Part shown: positions 1 through 11,066 of the stretch, piece after piece
How the letters are laid out: each line of letters begins with the position of its first letter
Position numbering within the stretch: the stretch's first letter is position 1
Assembly (NCBI RefSeq): GCF_052857255.1
Contig: NC_135500.1
Location: 102,532,048-102,596,047 of the forward strand
Length of the DNA: 64,000 bases
Direction: 5' to 3'
Source: Amblyomma americanum
Lineage: Eukaryota; Arthropoda; Arachnida; Ixodida; Ixodidae
The notes under the pieces: generated by a model
What the model was told of the DNA's origin: nothing
Seen by the model: only the letters and a program-made list of their open reading frames with translations
Databases searched by the model: none
Program-made: the position numbers and the translations under genes

Positions 1-475
1 AGATATGTGCTGTAGCGGCAAAGACGAGAACGGCAGGTTGAAATACCACTTTGATGCGGTTTCCCAGCCTCCAGTTCGCCGGTTGGGAGACAATCCCGGC
101 TTCCTCCGTACCTTGGTGTGCTGGTAACTGGCGTCGGTGCTCTCCCGCCCTTGGTGCATGTGCAGGCGTGGACTGTGGGGCGTCTCCGCGGGCCGCCTCT
201 AGATCCGCAGGCTGCAGCGGCTGCTCCATCTCATTCAGCACGACCACCTCGCGGAGACTGCGACGAATGGACGAAGGTCGCCGCGGCCGAGATTCGAGGC
301 TCATCCGTCCCCAGAATACCTCCAGATCTGAGTCGGCAGAGGTGGTAGTGGGGCCGTTGTGAGCGGCGCTGGGCAGGTCGTGAGCAATGGCCACGTTGCT
401 GAACCCGAGCGGGATGGCGGAGCGCGTGGGCTTGGTTGTCCGGATGTGAGGTCGCAGTAAGTGCTCCGGTAGATT
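1..475 (-). pseudogene. 5' part of ORF1 of an I-group non-LTR retrotransposon, cut by window edge
   Basis: The minus strand is open without a stop from position 475 to the left edge. An in-frame TAG lies at 478-476 and the first ATG at 304, starting MSLESRPRRPSSIRRSL. The peptide is Arg/Pro/Ala-rich with an acidic stretch and then NWRLGNRIKVVFQP, a composition I associate with the N-terminal region of ORF1 (Gag-like, RNA-binding) in tick I-group elements. The GC-rich stretch upstream (to about 640) would be its 5' UTR and contains a GTT-repeat tract at 530-541. The RNA-binding zinc knuckles expected of this ORF1 would lie beyond the edge. Family assignment rests on recalled resemblance, not on a diagnostic motif. 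A host exon with the same low-complexity composition cannot be excluded. Confidence 0.35.
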
Positions 476-734
476 CTAAAGCTCGCCTTCTAGCTCTGCC
501 AGCCCTCTGTGAGCGCCAGCACCTCCGCTGTTGTTGTTGTTAGCCTATCAAAAGATGGCACATACCAACACTGGGGGATCGGCCAAGAATCGGGTGGCTG
601 TTCACCTGAACGCAATTACAAAAAACGAAAAGCATGCGGAAGAGCTACACCGGTGAATTCTTCCTCATGATTAGAAAAGGAATGAGAGTTTTGATTTCAA
701 AAATTATAAGAATAATAATAAAGAGACCGAATGC

Positions 735-830
735 CGCGCGTGGTTAGGTGGTTAGTTAGTCCTCCGACGTTGCTGGCACTTACCCACCGCGGGGTAGTGG
801 CCAAGACACAGGCGGTTAATTGCTGGAGAG
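735..830 (-). repeat. short SINE-like fragment
   Basis: The block around CACCGCGGGGTAGTGGCCAA resembles the conserved CACCGCAGGGTAGTGGCAC block of the better-preserved repeat at 42.87-43.08 kb. It is read as a decayed fragment of the same tRNA-derived family. No target duplication is visible. Confidence 0.25.
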
Positions 831-984
831 AAGGACGTTTTGACGGTAAAAGGAGTGGTAATATAGTATGCAGGCTGATAGATTGGAAGACGACAGGACA
901 GGGGTCCTGTTAACTTGGTGATCGAAGACGGGCAATGGCTTGATGTTCATAACAGTATGCAATGCCTGTAATGTTTCGATGTCG

Positions 985-3512
985 TACTAACTTGAGCGGG
1001 AAAAAGAAATTAGAATGGGAGTCGCTGCGTTTCTAGATGAAAATTTTGCACAGCAGAGCGCACACTCCTGTCGCTTCGTCCAAGTAAAGAAGCGCCAATG
1101 GAAAGAACCACGGAGGACACAGGCAAACCCAGTTGATGAAATGGAATTTGCAAAAGACGCTTCGCCAAATGAGAGAAGCGGCGGCAGAACAGCAGGAAGT
1201 AATCTTTTGTCCCAGGTTCGGCACAAAAAGGGTACAATGGGGAAGCCGCCAGGCCAGATCTGTGAAGGTATAAATTTAGAAGGGGAACCCGACAACGCAA
1301 ACACGTGAAAGAGATTTCTAGTCTGCGCGAGCGCCAGTCTTTGCTACTCCAAGGATGCAGAAGATGCTGATATTCGGGAGATGATGTAAAAGCCGAGGCA
1401 GCAAATTCCTGAAATATTGTTTAGCTGTGAAACCCCACTGCAGCTGTATATGCAGAAGTTGGCAGGACAGCAACAATTGGGCCACAGATAGAGGCGCTTG
1501 CTAAGGAATTTGCAACCTCATTTAAATGAAAGCCCACGTGGCCTGGTACCCAAAGCAACCTTACCGAATTTGGATAGAGCGGAATCAGGAACTTAAAGGG
1601 GCGTAATTCCCGAGACTCAGTTGCTGAGGACAATGAAGAGCACAGGGACAGAGTCCGTCATAACCTCGACCTGGGAAACGGTAGTTTCCAATTTTCGTAA
1701 GGCTAAGATTACTGTTAGTAATTGAGCCAGAACAATTGGAGTGAATTCAGGAAGACGGAGAGAAAACCAGTAACCCAGTGAACGCGAAAAAATTCCCACA
1801 CCTGCCTTTTCGTGATCCTGCGAGGCATCGGTAGCAAGAAGAACATGAGAGGGAAAGAACCTTAGGTGGTCCTGCAACAGACCCTGAAGAAGTGGGAAGG
1901 GCTGCAGCTTTGCATTCGATGGGAAAATGTCATCGAATTCAATCTGGACAGAAGCTGAATTGGAATACATTTGGCGGACATTTGTGAAATAAATGCTTAT
2001 ATGATCAAGGAGAAACTGGACGTAACATATCTGCGGAGAATGAGAACGAGACCAGGCGGCACTAAAAAGGCGGAAGGTTGACTAAGAAATATTATACTGG
2101 AGGCGTCAAGAGGTGAGTCGCACAATTTTAAAAATGTTTGAACTGTTAAAAGGCGAAACCTAGCTGATAACGATGGGATTCGCGCCTCAAGGTGCAGAAC
2201 AGTATTGGTGACATATTTTGGAAGCCCCAGACAGAGGCGCAACGCCTCACGCTCCAGCAACACAAGAGGGCGAAGTTTATAGGCAGGAGCTCCTGAAAAT
2301 AAAACACACGCGAACACCAAAATTGGGCGAACGTAAATTTTATAAATCATCAGAAGTGTATTTCTTCACATGTCTGACCTAGCACTATGCCAATGCCTAG
2401 TATGCCAATGGCCTAAACTCCTTTGCAGAAACTTGCTTAATGTGTGGCAGCCTGGATAGAGTAGAGTCGTATATTACTCGAGATACTTCACTGTCTGAAC
2501 TTGAGGTATTATACTATTTATATAGACCAGGCAGATATTTAGAGGAACAGAAACCGGAAATACTAACAATGCGCATTTCTTCACATTGAGGGACCGGTGA
2601 ATCCTTCCGAACAAGTTGTGAAGAACATTGAGGTAATTTTGCCGGGTTCGATAAAGAGTGTTAATCTCACCTGCTGATGCAAAAAAATGAAAAATGCAAT
2701 ATCGTCGGCGTACACATAAGTTTTAACATTTTGAATGCATGGAATTGAGCTTAGAAGAATGTTAAAAAGAACAGGTGAAAGAACTGATCCTTGCGGTATA
2801 CCTCTTGTCTGTTGAAATCTCCTTGAGGAAACACCATTTTGGCAGCAATAAAATACTCTATTTTCCAAAAAGAACAGAAATGCAGGCTACAAAATAGCTT
2901 GGGAAGTTCAGTTCCTGTAATCTGAGTAACAGTGTCGAGTTCTCAACGCTGCCGTATGCTTTACTGACATCCAAGGTGACAAGCGCTGCAAACTGTTTTC
3001 TATTGCGAGCTATTTTAATACGACTCTCTAGGTCAGTAAGAGCCCACCAAATTGAAAAGCCCGGCCTGAAACCAATTTGACACGGATTCAAGAGAGCATT
3101 TTTTGAAATGAATGACATGACACGGCTGAGAGGGACCCTTTCCACCAATTTCCCTAGGTTCGATGATAATGAAATAGGGCGTATGTTGTCTGAAGTTAAG
3201 CCCTCCCCTTGCTTTTTAAGCAATGGAAATATTTCAGCAAGACGCCACTCATGAGGAATCCAAGGTCCTTTAGTGGAATGGTTAACTAGAGCCAACAGGT
3301 GTTCAGGAGATTTATTGAACAAAATTTTGATCATAGATGAAGTGACGTTATCGGGGCCAGAAGCCGCTGGGGTCAAGCGCAGAAATATTTGCGACAGCTC
3401 AAGCATAGAGACCTCAGTGAAATCGCTTGAGGTGCATGTGAATATAGTAGGAGAAGGTAGAGCAGATGTAAAGCGAAGCTTTAGGCGACAGGCAATATCC
3501 TCTAAGGCTTTC
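985..3512 (-). pseudogene. Decayed RNase H-bearing non-LTR retrotransposon (RT + RNase H, 5'-truncated)
   Basis: Read on the minus strand, the pieces occur in the order of a non-LTR ORF2. First comes the RT fingers/palm (3406-2858: IRPISLSSNLGKLVE, LVTLDVSKAYGSVE), then the RT palm with the catalytic box (2868-2581: RGIPQGSVLSPVLFNILL, then YADD). The thumb/connection follows (2350-1997), then RNase H (1970-1617 with ATDAS and EVMTDS; 1633-1421 with WVPGHVGFHLNEVANSLA), and a C-terminal tail (1300-1010: RCRVPLLNLYLHRSGLA and a Cys-rich segment). No endonuclease domain is seen beyond 3512, so the copy is 5'-truncated. At least five changes of frame make it non-functional, although YADD survives. 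The terminal RNase H places it with the I/R1 group. Confidence is high that it is a retrotransposon relic and moderate for the clade. Confidence 0.85.
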
Positions 3513-3519
3513 TAACCTT

Positions 3520-3995
<476 letters not shown>

Positions 3996-3998
3996 CCG

Positions 3999-4143
3999 AG
4001 TATACGCTTCATTTAAGGAAGTATTTTTATTTTACTCAACGTTTCGATCGGAGGACCGATCTTTTTCAAGAGTTGAAAAAGATCGGTCCTCCGATCGAAA
4101 CGTTGAGTAAAATAAAAATACTTCCTTAAATGAAGCGTATACT
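3999..4143. repeat. Perfect 71-bp-arm inverted repeat, Penelope-type hairpin motif
   Basis: Positions 3999-4069 and 4073-4143 are exact reverse complements separated by only GAG (4070-4072). Each arm contains a smaller hairpin, GATCGG-TCCT-CCGATC, bounded on the minus sense by CTTGAAAAA and GAAACG. This small hairpin plus GAAACG box resembles stem II and box 2 of the hammerhead-like motifs known at Penelope-like element ends. The catalytic CUGAUGA box is not present in canonical form, so ribozyme activity is not supported. A diverged third copy lies at 4455-4531. Confidence 0.85.
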
Positions 4144-4201
4144 TCGATGTATATTATTTTAAGCAGTCAAGTAACTCATGTTTTCGCAACTATATATATG
4201 T

Positions 4202-4453
<252 letters not shown>

Positions 4454-4545
4454 CGAAGTTTATGCTTCATTTAAGGAAATTTTTTTCTGTTACGCGACGT
4501 TTCGATCGGAGAACCGACCTTTTTCAAGAGTGATTTGTTTCATTG
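4454..4545. repeat. Diverged copy of the Penelope-type hairpin motif
   Basis: This repeats the left arm of the 3999-4143 palindrome: CTTCATTTAAGGAA, then CGTTTCGATCGGAGAACCGA, then CTTTTTCAAGAG. Several substitutions are present, and the partner arm is absent. The compound microsatellite therefore sits between related copies of one repeat. Confidence 0.7.
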
Positions 4546-7500
4546 GTGTCTCCCCTTTATTTATAGGGGTTAGATCCAAAGCAGGAGGGAGAAAAGACAA
4601 TACCGAATAAGTAAAAATATAAAAACCAAAAAGCGGGAAAGATCAGCTGAAGCTACGCGAGAGGGCGCGGGGGGAGAAAAAAATAAAAAAGGAAAGAGAG
4701 AGAGATTGCGCTTATCCTGGTGGGAAGGTCAGGGGGCAAAAGAATCTTGACCCAACCACAAAGGAAGGAGTCAAACAGCCGTGAAGCAGTGTTTTCTTTT
4801 TCCTCAGGCAATACTGCGCCCCTTGTTGGTATAGCCGCTGCAGCTGGACATCGCACCCGCAAAAAAAAAAAGAATGGCAGGAAGGGGAAGGGAGAAGAAT
4901 GTCAGTGTGAGTGACCCTAGCTGATAGAATAGCAAGAAATGTGAAATAGTAAACAAAAATATATAATAAAAAGTAAAAGAGAAGGGTATGTGGCCTTCAC
5001 AGGACCAAAGAACGATTTGAACGCCAGATAGAAATAACTAGCCGAAACAGACATGCATAAGGTGTATGACCTCAGACGACACAGTCAGTGGTGGTACTTT
5101 GTCTATTAGGGTTGGAATTTTCGTTGGTCTCTGTCATCGAAAGAGACGATAGGGTGCCATGGTTTTCGTTGATGCCCTTTTGCACTGTGTTAAACTTGAA
5201 AACAAAGTAGTGTGTTGAGCCTAGGCGACGATCGTTTCCGCCGCGAAATCTTCCCATCCCTTCCTTTTTCAAAGCTGGTAAATGCTAAGGAGGCACTCAG
5301 AACTGAAATGCCGATATTTTAAATCCGGTAGACGAGAACATCGCCGCAAGGCTTCGTATCCTCCTTCAAAGAGCGTCCACACTAAACACGAATACGACTA
5401 TATGGGAATAAAAACGCACTCAGCTGTCCTCTTGCGCACTTCCTTCTATTAAAGGGAGCACATTGTAATTGATACTGTCGTGTTTGGCGCGCAATGTCTC
5501 CTGTTTAGAGTGTAGTTGGCATGGCCGGGCACCTATACTCCATCTCGCAAGTTATTTGCAGCGCTGTGAAGGCTGCGGCGATCTGAGCCAATCAGAACGG
5601 CGTGCTCTTCAAAACGACTTCCTCCGTGCTCCTCACCTCGTGACAGGTGGCTCCATCAATGAGAAAGAAAGAGCACAACTGTACAGCTTCTGCGCACAGG
5701 ACTTGGCCGACTCGCCGGACAACAAGTTTACGAATAGGGGCGCACCACTTCGCAGCAGCCACGGAATGAAACGCCCGCTGCACTTTCCAAACAACAATTA
5801 TTGTAATCATTGTTTTAAAATAGTCAAAACACTGCGGAAATATTTCAGGTTTTGTTTTCTTCCTTGGCCCAGACTAGACGAGAGAGCTCTACTTTTCAAA
5901 CTGCTGCAAACAACTTATGAGATGAAATATAAGCGCGTGCAGTCAAATCGATTCTAGGAAAGCTTTTCGTCCATTACCAGCGAATTTTACTTGTCGATGC
6001 GTTGAACCACTTTTGTTAATCTTCGACGAAGAATTCTCGGGTTTTCTGTGGTCATGGGTAAAAATATGAGCCGACTCGACGCAGAGCACTGAATCACGGC
6101 TTTCACGAAACGCCAGCTGCCAGGAACTACGGCATACGTTCAACGCTCTCTATCATTCATTATATAGTTCTACCAAAAGAGCTGTTGTAAAGCATTAGCC
6201 GAATTTTGCCTTTCCTCAGTGTTCAGTGAGGTGGCAAAGTCCAATGGCTGCAACTTGTGGTAGTTAAATTAGTGAGTCGGACCGTCCTGAATATGTATTT
6301 CATGCCTTCATCCTATGCTGGGTCATCAGAAAAACCGTAATTGAGGGCATGCTGATGACGAGTTTATATCACCGTTGCTTTGCTAACCTTCACCGAAATC
6401 TTATCACACCAGTGTGATTGCATTTCGACTGCATTCGCTTTACGTCGTGGCAGCATTTTCTTGCGTACTAGTTTTTGCTTTTCGTTCAATTCACTAACTG
6501 CGCGAAGATACGAGGGTGGGGCGATGAGAACAGGCAAACACACAGGTCAGATCGCGAGATTTCACTCAGAAAGTTATAAGGCACCCTTTTGATTAGCTAG
6601 GCAACTACCACTTGAAATATCCCTGTTACGTAACACCAGAGTGACATCACTAATCACTGCTTACGTGCAAGTCGTACTAGCGCTAGAACAAGAGCTAAAT
6701 GCAATAACATGCAAGCTGCGCGTTGTTGCATATTATCTGAGACTGAAGACCGGCCCAACGTAAATTCAAGCAAATTGTTTGGAACCCTTCAAGCATCGTT
6801 TGAAACATGAGAGGGAAGTATAAAGTCAGAATGTTGACGGCAAGGCCGCTTCTACACTGCTCGATAGCGCACTTTTATCTACGAAGAAGCGGCCTCCTTC
6901 CTAGCAAGCCGTAGGTTTTCGGAACTCGAAAAAATGGCTGCCCATTCCATAGAATTTCTATGTCACCAATGTAAGCCGACGCTTCCACCCCGGAACCGTA
7001 CTAACATGACAGTAAGCTCCATCTTAGTACAAGGCAATGCTAAAATTCCAGATAATATCCAGAGTGTTCTGGAATAGGGTCCCAGTTGTTGTTTGAACTA
7101 CCGACGGGCTCTTCTCAGCTTATAGCAGCCATGCGCCAATTTGCGGACAGTGCCCCAATTCGGCGCTATCGGAAGCGGCGTAAGAATTCTTCATCCGTGT
7201 TATGAGTGGACAGCCATCCAAGATGCCTCTATTTAAGAGAACTGGCAACTGCCTGAAAGAAAGGGGCCTTATAATCATCCAGGATGATAAAAAGGGGCCT
7301 TTTTCGTTATTACGGGTTTATAGTTTGAAGAAAAAGCTATGGAAGCGGTGGGGAAGAATTTCAGACCACTAGAATTTGGCACCAACAGGCAAAAGAGGTT
7401 TGCCTGCCAACAAGTTCTCGAATAAGATTCCACTTGGGACCATGACCAAAGCTGTTAACGACGCTCAGAGTGGTTTCCACGTGCTTTCTTCACAAGAAAA

Positions 7501-7985
7501 ATTCACAAAGCGATAAGTTCAGAAAAAGACAGCTGACAGAGAATGGCTGGTGTCTTTCTAAGGAGGCACTTCGACAAGATAGTAGGGCTGGGCACATTTT
7601 TGATACGCAGTTCAGAATAGCTTTTCGTTACTCTTGAGAACACCTCCTCCACAATGGACGGCTTTGAGGATATAGAGCATTACTTCCTCATGAGGCTTTG
7701 CTTGTAGCCATCAGGAAACATGTTGAGGATTCCGGTTAAGTGAACTTTCGCAATACAGACGGCGCGTACCGAAACATTTCCTCGAAACTGTTAAGCACAG
7801 TTTTGCGTTCAAAAAAGCGGGATCTGCACAGAGCTCCTGTTGCATCTCTGTTTTGTGACATTCTAGTACGAAAGCACTTCTTGTCTGCCCCCAGCGATTT
7901 AGACGGTTGCTCGGGCGAAGAAAATTAAGCCTCAGCCAGATTCGGTAAGTTTATGGGTGCACATGGCAATGACCCAAGCAAAGAT
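4546..7985. other. No gene recognised
   Basis: Short ORFs here lack recognisable motifs, coding-like composition or splice context. A purine-rich A/G tract lies near 4670-4710. An ORF at 7740-7928 (62 codons) is unremarkable. Nothing further can be supported. Confidence 0.4.
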
Positions 7986-8089
7986 CAATTTTAGGGATGG
8001 TCCTGCAGGGTAAGGATGGCAACGGATTGTATAGCACAAGGTGCTATTCCCAAACTTGGTAAGGACCACCTGAAATCCAAAATTTGAAT

Positions 8090-8390
8090 GACCTTGGTCG
8101 AATTTTACTGCCGGTGAGTCTAGGTGTGCTCGGGTGGATGACAGGCTTGACCTAGTCTCAAATTTGCATTGACCCACCTCCAAAAGTGGGGTTGGCCCGC
8201 CCCTAAATTTTGGGTGGCTCACCCCCGAAATTTTGAAAATTGAGTTGACCCACGTTCGCAATGGAACTGGCACTCTCAAAAATGAGCTTGGCCTACCCCT
8301 GAAATTTCGGTGGCCCACACCCAAAATTAGAACAATTGAGTTGACCCGCATTCGGAACCGACACCGTCCATCCCAATTTCCCTCCATCAA
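8090..8390. repeat. Diverged tandem repeat of about 95 bp with TTGACCCAC / AAATTTTGGGTGG modules
   Basis: The modules TTGGCCC(G)CCCCTAAATTT, GGGTGGCTCACCCCCGAAATT and AATTGAGTTGACCCACGTTC recur in order about 95 bp later (8192-8286, then 8287-8380) with many substitutions. A more decayed unit lies before 8190. The minus-strand ORF at 7932-8390 simply follows the repeat and is not considered a gene. Confidence 0.7.
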
Positions 8391-8528
8391 AATTTCATCT
8401 AAAGAAATCGCGTTTTTAGAGAGAATTATTTCACCTTCACATTTTCTCTTCGTTATTTGTCGATTCCATCCTTCTCAGCCATTCGTTGTAACTGTGCAGT
8501 TAACTTTCTCGCACCCTCGGCTTTCCAG

Positions 8529-8685
8529 CTGTTAGTCCTTCATAATGGAGACAAGTTTCGCAGCATGAATAAAACGTGCACAGAAGACAAGGAACAAACA
8601 AGACAGGACTGTGCTGCTGCGAAACTTGTCTCCATTATGAACAGCAACCAACTAGCCCAATCCACCGTGTTACTGTTAGTCCTTC
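8529..8685 (+). mobile_element. Minimal Penelope-like insertion with 13-bp target duplication
   Basis: CTGTTAGTCCTTC occurs at 8529-8541 and again at 8673-8685 and brackets a 131-bp insertion (8542-8672). The insertion begins with an inverted copy of the element's 3' region (8542 to about 8613). A direct copy follows (about 8614-8672), so 8542-8565 and 8615-8638 are exact reverse complements. Only the direct copy carries the tail containing CCAACTAGCCCA. The same tail and arrangement occur in the protein-coding Penelope-like insertion at 43.9-45.6 kb, which identifies this non-coding scrap. Confidence 0.8.
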
Positions 8686-8689
8686 GCAT

Positions 8690-9179
8690 CCCTCGTAACC
8701 ATAATTTCTTCTTTTTTCGCCCTCCGCTCACTCTGGTTTCTTACTGTGTACCTTTTTCTTCTGTGAATTTGAATTCTCGCATCATTATATCTCTTTCCGC
8801 TGCCCCCTTTTAGCTTCTTCGGCTCTAGCTCTCTCCTTAGACTTATTAAGTTTTTAGTTTCTTGCCTTTTAGATTTCTTTCTTGCCTTTCTCGTGCTCTC
8901 ATCTCGGCGTGTAACGGCGCGCACATTTATCTTCAGATCGGGGTTTTGGTTCTCCAAGACTTCTTTCCAAGGCTTCGAGAACATTAGAAAACTACATCCT
9001 TAAGCTTCTGTGTTTTGTTTATTTTTACGGTTTTTCGAGCGCTAGCACGATTTTGTGCCTCAGCAATGATTGAAAGTGTTATTCTGCTGTTAAATAACTA
9101 GGTTTTTTGTGTTGTTGTTGTGTTGGGTTTTATGGCAGATAGGCAGCTGAGGCCATCATGCGCCAAGAACGAGGTATAG
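8690..9179. other. No gene recognised
   Basis: The sequence is T-rich on the plus strand without coding motifs. The sequence just before the GGAA array (GGGTTTTATGGC at 9124-9135, AGGCAGCTGAGGCCA at 9141-9155) resembles the edge of a dispersed tick repeat. It is too short to name. Confidence 0.3.
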
Positions 9180-9439
9180 GAAGGAAGGAAGGAAGGAAGG
9201 AAGGAAGGAAGGAAGGAAGGAAGGAAGGAAGGAAGGAAGGAAGGGGGAGGAAGGAAGGAAGGAAGGAGGGAAGGAGGGAAGGAAGGAAGGAAGGAAGGAA
9301 GGAAGGAAGGAAGGAAGGAAGGAAGGAAGGAAGGAAGGAAGGAAGGAAGGAAGGAAGGAAGGAAGCAAGCAAGGAAGGAAGGAAGGAAGGAAGGAAGGAA
9401 GGAAGGAAGGAAGGAAGGAAGGAAGGAAGGAAGGAAGGT
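9179..9439. repeat. (GGAA)n microsatellite with interruptions
   Basis: About 260 bp of AAGG repeats with GGGGAGG, GGAGGG and GCAAGCAA interruptions. It abuts the 3' end of the RNase H fragment that follows and may have grown from that element's tail. The overlapping Lys-Glu-Gly-Arg and Leu-Pro-Ser-Phe frames are artefacts. Confidence 0.97.
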
Positions 9440-10305
9440 AAACGTTTATTGAGCTCTAGAGAGTAGGTGAGCAATTTGGCGGAGTCAGATGTGTAGTCCG
9501 TCTTCTTAGCAATGGTCGTCTGCCCCTTGTCCAGGGTTCCGCTGGATGCCGCTGCCAGCTGTGCTCGCCGGATTAGCCCAAGTTGGACGTCCTGACGGTC
9601 GCTGGAGAGCATTCCTTCCCATTGCTCCGCACTCGGGTTTGGTATTTTTGGCGTCACCTCTATTTTCTGGCAGGCCCACGTTATGTGATAGAGCGTGGGT
9701 GTTTCATGGCACCATGGGCGTTTGTCTGTGTGTTGTGTGGGCTTTATTTTGTTGAGTGTATTAGATTCGGGTATGAGCCCGTCTGTAGCAGCCTCCAGGC
9801 GACGGCGTCTTCCCTGGAGAGAGATTTATGTGGTGGGGGTACCGTTTCCTGCAGCCCTTGTAGTGGTTTAAGATTGCCGAGTAATCTCTATAGACAGGTT
9901 CGGCTTCCTCGAGGTCGCTTGTGGAGGGAGCTCGGTAGAAAGTGTACCCTCGAGCTACCCTGTCGACCGTTTGGCTGCCTTCAACTCCCGCGTGTCCCGG
10001 CGTCCATACTATCGTGTGTTTTATTTGTTCTTCTTCTGTGCTTTGTTTGGGTCGATCCCCAGAGCAGAGTATGCGGAGCGCTCTGTGACCTATTCTGCCT
10101 AACATGAAGTTTCGGCATGCCGTTTGAGAGTCAGTTAGTATTGTTAAGGATCGCTAAGTCCGGTAGCCCTCCGCTGCCGCTAGAGCGACGACCACTTCAG
10201 CCTCGACTACCGTGCAGTCTCGTAGCGACGCGCTAATGATTTCCCGCATGTCCGAGTTTATCACAGCCGCTACCGCGTTGGGTATGCGTTCACTAGGTAG
10301 TATAA
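9440..10305 (-). pseudogene. 3' end of an I-group non-LTR element: RNase H domain and C-terminus
   Basis: On the minus strand from about 10300 the frame reads RIPNAVAAVINSDMREIISA, then EAEVVVALAAAEGYRT and, after a stop, LTILTDSQTACRNF (RNase H Glu and Asp motifs). IVWTPGHAGVEGSQTVDRVA (10105-9761) is the last RNase H motif with its histidine. The C-terminal tail is SAEQWEGMLSSDRQDVQLG followed by IRRAQLAAASSG (about 9655-9530). At least one nonsense codon and frame changes make it dead. RT and endonuclease are absent (5' truncation near 10300). The 3' end leads directly into the GGAA array. This is a different family from the 1-3.5 kb and 15-20.6 kb elements by motif spelling. Confidence 0.85.
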
Positions 10306-10481
10306 CGTTAGAGGGCCTCTACACCAGGGATGATTTTTACATTTCTATAATATTCAACAAAAGACTTTTCCTATACATTGCGGTTTCAAGCTATAGGTCT
10401 TTTGTTTAATATTATAGAAATGTAAAAATCATCCCTGGTGTAGAGGCCCTCTAACGTTAATACTACCTAATGAACACATAC
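10282..10481. repeat. 84-bp-arm near-perfect inverted repeat
   Basis: 10282-10365 and 10397-10481 are reverse complements, with about five differences including one single-base indel, around a 31-nt loop (10366-10396). The left arm overlaps the start of the RNase H fragment. The right arm stops six bases before the LINE at 10488. It may be a snap-back product formed when the RNase H element inserted, or a separate foldback element. Confidence 0.9.
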
Positions 10482-10487
10482 ACAAAC

Positions 10488-11066
10488 TTGTCGCTGCCCG
10501 CAGTACAGCTAGCTGATACCCGTGACGAAGAACCGTGCGTGCGCAAATTCCGTGGCCTGGATGAACCGCCAATCTGCTGCGACTTATCTTCGAGTCTGCT
10601 GCTCCGACCGCCGCCGTTTCTGGACACGTTCACTTTGCTCGTCGGGCAACGTGGGACGATGCTACCTACTCCGCCCCTTGAAAAGCGCGCACGCTTGGAC
10701 GACGCTCTGGGCCACGACGCTGCCACAATGTCTCGTCGCTCATCATCTGTATTTCTACAGGTTTTGCTGCTGCCACTCCTGGGACAGCTGTTGTCGCTGC
10801 CCGCAGTACAGCTAGCTGATACCCGTGACGAAGAACCGTGCGTGCGCAAATTCCGTGGCCTGGATGAACCGCCAATCTGCTGCGACTTATCTTCGAGTCT
10901 GCTGCTCCGACCGCCGCCGTTTCTGGACACGTTCACTTTGCTCGTCGGGCAACGTGGGACGATGCTACCTACTCCGCCCCTTGAAAAGCGCGCACGCTTG
11001 GACGACGCTCTGGGCCACGACGCTGCCACAATGTCTCGTCGCTCATCATCTGTATTTCTACAGGTT
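10488..11066 (+). repeat. Direct tandem duplication, 276 bp repeated at 303-bp spacing
   Basis: 10488-10763 is repeated at 10791-11066, seemingly without a difference. The copies are separated by 27 bp (10764-10790), so the period is 303 bp. The simplest reading is a 303-bp 5' monomer of which the first copy is truncated, like the promoter monomers of rodent L1 elements. The period equals 101 codons, so the duplication preserves the ORF1 frame. Copy ends fall at CTACAGGTT, which also resembles a splice junction. Confidence 0.95.

Noticed and set aside
9130..9657. Leu-Pro-Ser-Phe repeat protein on the minus strand
   Set aside because: The repeat part is the GGAA microsatellite; only the N-terminal portion is real, and it belongs to the retrotransposon C-terminus.
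10470..10487. ATG at 10470 as the true start of the LINE ORF1
   Set aside because: It lies in the flanking inverted repeat, outside the element; in-element ATGs at 10659, 10728 or 11031 are more plausible.
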